From: Gammaproteobacteria bacterium
GTDB lineage: Bacteria > Pseudomonadota > Gammaproteobacteria > UBA9339
Length of the DNA stretch: 9,775 nt
Assembly (NCBI GenBank): GCA_018814965.1
Contig: JAHIYS010000198.1
Span: 1 to 9,775, forward strand
Direction of reading: 5' to 3'
Under the pieces are notes generated by a model, which saw only the letters and a list, made by a program, of their open reading frames with translations, searched no databases and was not told the origin of the DNA. Shown one piece after another: positions 6,243 through 9,775 of this stretch. Both the position numbers and the translations under genes were made by a program. The number at the start of each line of letters is the position of its first letter. Position 1 is the stretch's first letter.

Positions 6243-7412
6243 ATGCACCGTTTTTGGATTATACCAACAATAGTTTTATTGCTACTTATTTTTTATACCA
6301 ACTTTAAAGTGGGCCAGTTTTTGCCTGAGTGCAAGGTTTTGGCGATGCTAATTACCCTTTTGCTTTTTGCTATGATGATCGGATGGGAAATTATTTATCG
6401 TTATAATGTTTCTTTGGCTGATAACTTATGGTTTCGTGCGCTGGCATGGACCGGTTCTACCTTACTTGGAATTTGGGTAACATTTATTTTGTTTTCTCTT
6501 TTAATCGATATGGGTTATTTGGTTTTTTTAACAGTTACGAAATTGAATAATTTTTCTCTATTTACCCCAATGCAAAATTCAATTTTATTCCAAAGAATCA
6601 GCATCGTTATATTCATAATCGCGCTTTTGATAGCTGGATTTGGGTTAAAAACTGCTTTATCTGTCCCTAAAATTATAGATATTTTTGTGCCCATAAGTGG
6701 CAAACTTTCTTCATTGCAAGAGATGAAAATTGTCCAAATTAGTGATCTGCATGTGGGGGCTTTGATTCGTCATGATTATATAGAAAATGTAGTGCAGGAA
6801 GTTAATAAATTAAAACCAGATTTAATTGTGTTTACTGGTGATGTTGCAGATGGAACCGTCCAGGGTCTTATTAAGCAATTACAGCCGCTAGCAAAATTGT
6901 ATGCGCCGCTGGGTAAATTTTATGTTACTGGTAACCATGAATACTATTGGGGAGCGAAGCAGTGGGTTAATGGGATGAGAGAATTAGGGTTTACGCCACT
7001 GATTAATGAAAATCAAATAATAGATTTTAAAGGAGTGAAAATATTGGTTGCTGGAGTAACTGATGTGTCGGCAGGGCAATTTTTGCCGGAGCATAAACCA
7101 GATATACAACAAGCGATACTTTCTAATGAACATTCTGATTTAAAAGTCCTGCTTTCTCATAGTCCCCGTACTTTATGTGAAGCTGGAGTGGCTGGATTTG
7201 ATCTCCAGCTTTCTGGGCATACTCATGCGGGCCAATTTTTCCCCTTTAGTTTGTTGCTTCCTTTGGCTCATAAGTATCACAACGGTTTAAATTGCCAAGA
7301 TGATATTTGGCTATATGTTAATTCTGGAACCGGCTCTTGGGGTCCAGTTAATCGGTTTGGAGTTCATTCTGAGATTACGGTGATTGGATTTCGAGAAGAG
7401 GCCAAGATTTGA
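6243..7412 (+). CDS. Membrane-anchored calcineurin-like metallophosphoesterase
   Basis: The 389-aa protein has about four hydrophobic N-terminal segments (near 6-20, 32-52, 72-97 and 117-137), followed by a calcineurin-like phosphoesterase domain from about 161 to 383. Metal-binding motifs are all present and in order: SDLH (167-170), FTGD (197-200), GNHE (230-233), SHSP (305-308, H306) and GHTHAGQ (325-331). This architecture resembles YaeI-type phosphoesterases, some of which act on lipid or nucleotide phosphates at the membrane. The substrate here is unknown. An SD-like AGGATAGGG (6227-6235) precedes the ATG. It converges on the adenosine deaminase gene 52 bp away, and a relic of a paralogue's tail lies at 3106-3174. 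The last residues, REEAKI, extend beyond the relic's end, and the stop codon falls inside a REP-like motif (copy d), so the end may have been altered by that repeat. Confidence 0.92.
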   Translation: MHRFWIIPTIVLLLLIFYTNFKVGQFLPECKVLAMLITLLLFAMMIGWEIIYRYNVSLADNLWFRALAWTGSTLLGIWVTFILFSLLIDMGYLVFLTVTKLNNFSLFTPMQNSILFQRISIVIFIIALLIAGFGLKTALSVPKIIDIFVPISGKLSSLQEMKIVQISDLHVGALIRHDYIENVVQEVNKLKPDLIVFTGDVADGTVQGLIKQLQPLAKLYAPLGKFYVTGNHEYYWGAKQWVNGMRELGFTPLINENQIIDFKGVKILVAGVTDVSAGQFLPEHKPDIQQAILSNEHSDLKVLLSHSPRTLCEAGVAGFDLQLSGHTHAGQFFPFSLLLPLAHKYHNGLNCQDDIWLYVNSGTGSWGPVNRFGVHSEITVIGFREEAKI

Positions 7413-7422
7413 CACTTTCTCT
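7405..7422 (+). repeat. REP-like motif, copy d (half site overlapping a stop codon)
   Basis: AGATTTGACACTTTCTCT matches copy c (CGATTTGACACCTTCTTC) closely and copies a and b more loosely. It overlaps the last codons and the TGA (7410-7412) of the phosphoesterase. The second arm of the palindrome is missing. Confidence 0.55.
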
Positions 7423-7464
7423 GTGTTGCACCTCACTGCGACAATGGTTTTGGCTATCTGGACT

Positions 7465-8685
7465 TTATAAAACATCGCAATATTGTTTTACTAAAAAATC
7501 ATATCGTGCTCTTATTTGCCTTATGTAATCTAGTTTCTCCTCATAGGATCCAGGATAAAAGCTTCTTTTGAATCCATTTATAATTAGATCTTTTAAGCTA
7601 TTTTTATCTAGATTAAAATTCTGAATTGCCAACATTAACTCTTTTGTAACATTGGTTTTGCTAATGGTTCGATTATCAGTGCAAATTGTGGTACTTAGAT
7701 TAGCTTTGAGCATTTTGGAAAAAGAGTGATTTTTGATCTCTTTAATGGTGGGGATAGTTTGGAGGTTGCTGGTTAAACAGACCTCAATAGTTGTTCTTCG
7801 GTCTGCTATATATTCAACTAATTTTCTTATATATTCATCTTTACCTTTAATCTCAGGATCAGCGATCTCGTTTTTAGAAAATAAATAAAACCCATGCCCA
7901 ATCCTTTCTGGGTAGAGTTCAGTTACCGCCTGAAATATCATGTCAGGCCCAGTTGATTCCCCTGCATGTACCGTTAAATGCATGAAGTTTTTATGGGCAA
8001 AATGATAGGCGTCTCTATGATGTATTGGAGGGTTGTCAGCTTCTTCTCCCGCAAGGTCAAATGCCACAATTGGCAAATTATATTTATCTCTAACTTGAAC
8101 GCAAGCCTTAACCAGATCATACGAAGTTATAGCAACAATTGAATTTAGATTTAAATTTTGGTGGGTTGTAAGCACATGATCTAAAAATTTAGAGAATCCC
8201 TTGGTAAAATACCTCATGGCACAAACTATAATTCCATAGTTGAATTCCGGAACTGTTTTAGATTTAACTTCTGGTTTTTGATTGTATTCTTGCTTAGCTT
8301 TGTCGAGCCCTCGGTTAACGCTTAACAATACCTCATCGATATTCTGCTTATCATTTATGTGGAGATGGGGGGCAAATCTAACCTCTACATATGAGACACC
8401 CTCAGCGATATTATCTTTAGCAAATTCATAACTTATTCTTTCCAGGTTTTCTGGGGTTTGCATTGCTGGTGATATTAAAGCAAATCCATTTAGATATTCT
8501 ACTAGATTATTATATTGATCTTTGAACACTAGTTCATTTAGTCCCTCAACAGTATAGGATGGCAGTGGTAGCTTAGCTCTTTTACTGAGCTCAATCAGAG
8601 TTTCAATTCGAATTGATCCATCAAGGTGGACGTGAAGATCGCTTTTTGGGATGTTACTTATAAATTCTTGTAGATTATTTTGCAT
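7465..8685 (-). CDS. add: Adenosine deaminase
   Basis: This zinc hydrolase deaminates adenosine (and deoxyadenosine) to inosine in purine salvage and acts in the cytoplasm. With the ATG at 8685 the protein has 406 aa. That start has a full GGAGG (8690-8694) 4 nt upstream, while the alternative TTG at 8712 overlapping the fmt stop has no SD. TIM-barrel signatures in order are SDLHVHLDG (15-23, zinc ligands H18 and H20), DLAGEE (210-215), VHAGES (239-244, H240 and catalytic E243), RIGHG (261-265, H264) and CTDNRTIS (335-342, D337/N338). All key residues are present. The SNLQT...TDNR wording is of the common bacterial Add type rather than adenine deaminase, though substrate preference was not tested. 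It lies 23 bp downstream of fmt in the same direction, so it is probably co-transcribed with def-fmt. It converges on the phosphoesterase gene, and no clear terminator separates them. Confidence 0.94.
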   Translation of the reverse strand: MQNNLQEFISNIPKSDLHVHLDGSIRIETLIELSKRAKLPLPSYTVEGLNELVFKDQYNNLVEYLNGFALISPAMQTPENLERISYEFAKDNIAEGVSYVEVRFAPHLHINDKQNIDEVLLSVNRGLDKAKQEYNQKPEVKSKTVPEFNYGIIVCAMRYFTKGFSKFLDHVLTTHQNLNLNSIVAITSYDLVKACVQVRDKYNLPIVAFDLAGEEADNPPIHHRDAYHFAHKNFMHLTVHAGESTGPDMIFQAVTELYPERIGHGFYLFSKNEIADPEIKGKDEYIRKLVEYIADRRTTIEVCLTSNLQTIPTIKEIKNHSFSKMLKANLSTTICTDNRTISKTNVTKELMLAIQNFNLDKNSLKDLIINGFKRSFYPGSYEEKLDYIRQIRARYDFLVKQYCDVL

Positions 8686-8689
8686 GGTT

Positions 8690-8694
8690 CCTCC
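8690..8694 (-). promoter_or_regulatory. Ribosome binding site fixing the add start
   Basis: A perfect GGAGG on the minus strand lies 4 nt before the ATG at 8685. It supports the 406-aa product over the TTG at 8712, which would add nine residues (MINNCYGGT) that do not look like the family's N-terminus. Confidence 0.85.
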
Positions 8695-8708
8695 ATAGCA
8701 ATTATTTA

Positions 8709-9647
8709 TCAAGAAAACTTTTGTCCTACGGCAAATTTTTGTTGGTGAGCGTTAAGAATGGCGTTTGTAGGTAAAGGTTTTCCGCCGGGGAGTTGGATTT
8801 TTAGTAAAGATAAAATTCCATTGCCTGTGGCAACCATAATCCCATCTTTATCACTTTTGATGATTTTCCCTGGTTCATGTGTTTCTTGATTAGATTCTAG
8901 AGCTTTAGCTTCCCAAATTCTTAAGTAGTCTCCATTAATTTCGGTATAGGCTACTGGCCAAGGATTGAAGGCTCGAATCATGCAGTCTATTTCTTGGGCA
9001 TTTTTATTCCAATCTATTTTTCCTTCCTCTTTAGAGATTTTGCTGGCGTAAGTTGTTTGCTCGTTACTTTGTGGAGTGGCCTTAGCTGTCCCAGCTTCAA
9101 TTTCGTTCAAAACTTCCAGTAATAATTTTGCTCCAATCTTTGAAGTTTTTTTAAGTAAAGTTGCGGTAGAGTCGGTATTAGTTACAGGCAAGGTTTCTTG
9201 TTTATAAATATCCCCGGTATCCAGCCCAATATCCATTTGCATGATAGTTACACCAGTAATGGTGTCTTGGGCCATAATCGTGCGCTGAATTGGTGCTGCT
9301 CCTCGCCAACGTGGCAAAAGTGAAGGGTGAATATTAATGCACCCAAATTTTGTTGCCTTTAATACTGCTTTTGGTAGGAGTAGGCCATACGCAACATTTA
9401 CTAGGGCATCCGCATGTAGATCCTGCATCTGTTTTTGGGCGTTTTCATCTTTTAAGGTTGCTGGTTGATATAGTGGTAGGTTGTGATCAAGAGCAAATTT
9501 TTTTACAGGTGTTTGGGTTAATTTTTTGCCTCTGCCAGAGGGACGATCCGGTTGAGTATAAACCGCACAGATTTTATGCGGTGAATTAATTAAAGCCTGT
9601 AGTGTTGGCAGGGCAAAATCAGGTGTGCCAGCAAAGATTATTTTCAT
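8709..9647 (-). CDS. fmt: Methionyl-tRNA formyltransferase
   Basis: The product transfers a formyl group from 10-formyl-tetrahydrofolate to the initiator Met-tRNA and is needed for normal bacterial translation initiation. The 312-aa length is normal for the family. The N-terminal catalytic domain opens with IIFAGTPDFALPTLQAL, and YTQPDRPSGRGKKL (30-43) matches the flexible loop that contacts tRNA. The catalytic triad is visible as N105 and H107 in INIHPSLLPRWRGAAPIQ (104-121) and D143 in DIGLDTGDI. The C-terminal domain contains the conserved KISKEEGKIDW and IRAFNPWPVAY. It follows def with a 9-bp gap, the common def-fmt arrangement. No purine-rich SD lies before the ATG (the leader ends CCTTTTCTC), suggesting coupling to def translation. 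It ends with a TGA at 8709-8711, just before add. Confidence 0.97.
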   Translation of the reverse strand: MKIIFAGTPDFALPTLQALINSPHKICAVYTQPDRPSGRGKKLTQTPVKKFALDHNLPLYQPATLKDENAQKQMQDLHADALVNVAYGLLLPKAVLKATKFGCINIHPSLLPRWRGAAPIQRTIMAQDTITGVTIMQMDIGLDTGDIYKQETLPVTNTDSTATLLKKTSKIGAKLLLEVLNEIEAGTAKATPQSNEQTTYASKISKEEGKIDWNKNAQEIDCMIRAFNPWPVAYTEINGDYLRIWEAKALESNQETHEPGKIIKSDKDGIMVATGNGILSLLKIQLPGGKPLPTNAILNAHQQKFAVGQKFS

Positions 9648-9656
9648 GAGAAAAGG

Positions 9657-9775
9657 TTAGTTGGTTTGTAATAATTTAGCAATTTTTTTATCAAGAAAGG
9701 CGCGTTTTAATTTTGATAAATGGTCGATATAAAGAATTCCTTGTAAGTGATCGCATTCATGTTGGATGCAGCGTG
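9657..9775 (-). CDS. def: Peptide deformylase, C-terminal end (5' part outside the window)
   Basis: The last 38 codons of the metalloenzyme that removes formyl groups from nascent proteins are present, with a TAA at 9657-9659. The diagnostic HExxH metal motif reads CIQHECDHLQG, followed by LYIDHLSKLKRAF, closely matching the E. coli protein's CIQHEMDHL region. It is the first visible gene of the minus-strand def-fmt-add cluster. The catalytic GxGLAA and EGCLS motifs lie beyond the window edge. Confidence 0.95.
   Translation of the reverse strand, partial: RCIQHECDHLQGILYIDHLSKLKRAFLDKKIAKLLQTN

Noticed and set aside
7425..7450. Possible terminator between phosphoesterase and deaminase (GTTGCA/TGCGAC stem)
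   Set aside because: Only 6 bp with one wobble pair and a short interrupted TTTT. Too weak to call.
1..9775. CRISPR array, tRNA or rRNA genes
   Set aside because: No regularly spaced direct repeats and no cloverleaf or rRNA-like sequence were seen on either strand.

Overview
The window is AT-rich bacterial DNA, most likely from a gammaproteobacterium. The truncated UvrD at the left edge closely follows the E. coli UvrD layout, and the right edge carries a def-fmt pair. Low GC, a stand-alone inverse-autotransporter barrel, a lysine-rich orphan protein and many decaying fragments and short palindromes would suit a host-associated lineage such as Legionellales/Coxiellaceae, but that placement is inference.

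Left part (1-2973, + strand): the C-terminal 424 codons of uvrD (DNA helicase II), then about 410 bases without a gene that hold a 170-bp inverted-repeat element (1392-1561), then a 428-aa class IV (branched-chain type) aminotransferase with an unusual cofactor-pocket motif.

Middle part (2974-6242) is a mosaic. It has a 23-codon relic of the 3' end of a metallophosphoesterase gene (3106-3174, +), an orphan 280-aa protein gene (3267-4109, -), a roughly 48-codon relic of the 3' end of an adenosine deaminase gene (4187-4330, -), and a two-gene secreted/outer-membrane operon (6083 down to 4405, -). The operon has a near-consensus promoter, a 318-aa inverse-autotransporter (intimin/invasin-type) beta-barrel without passenger domains, a 239-aa secreted beta-rich protein starting 2 bp later, and a perfect 30-bp palindromic terminator.

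Right part (6243-9775): an intact membrane-anchored metallophosphoesterase (+) faces an intact adenosine deaminase (-). The deaminase lies downstream of fmt and the truncated def, so def-fmt-add reads as one minus-strand operon.

The most striking structure is that the two relics reproduce the order and orientation of the intact convergent pair (phosphoesterase, then deaminase on the other strand). The middle therefore looks like a second, decayed version of that locus, with the orphan gene sitting between the two relic ends. In addition, a short REP-like motif (core TTGACACCTTCT on the + strand) occurs at four module borders (about 3249, 4334, 6156 and 7405), and two copies bracket the beta-barrel operon.
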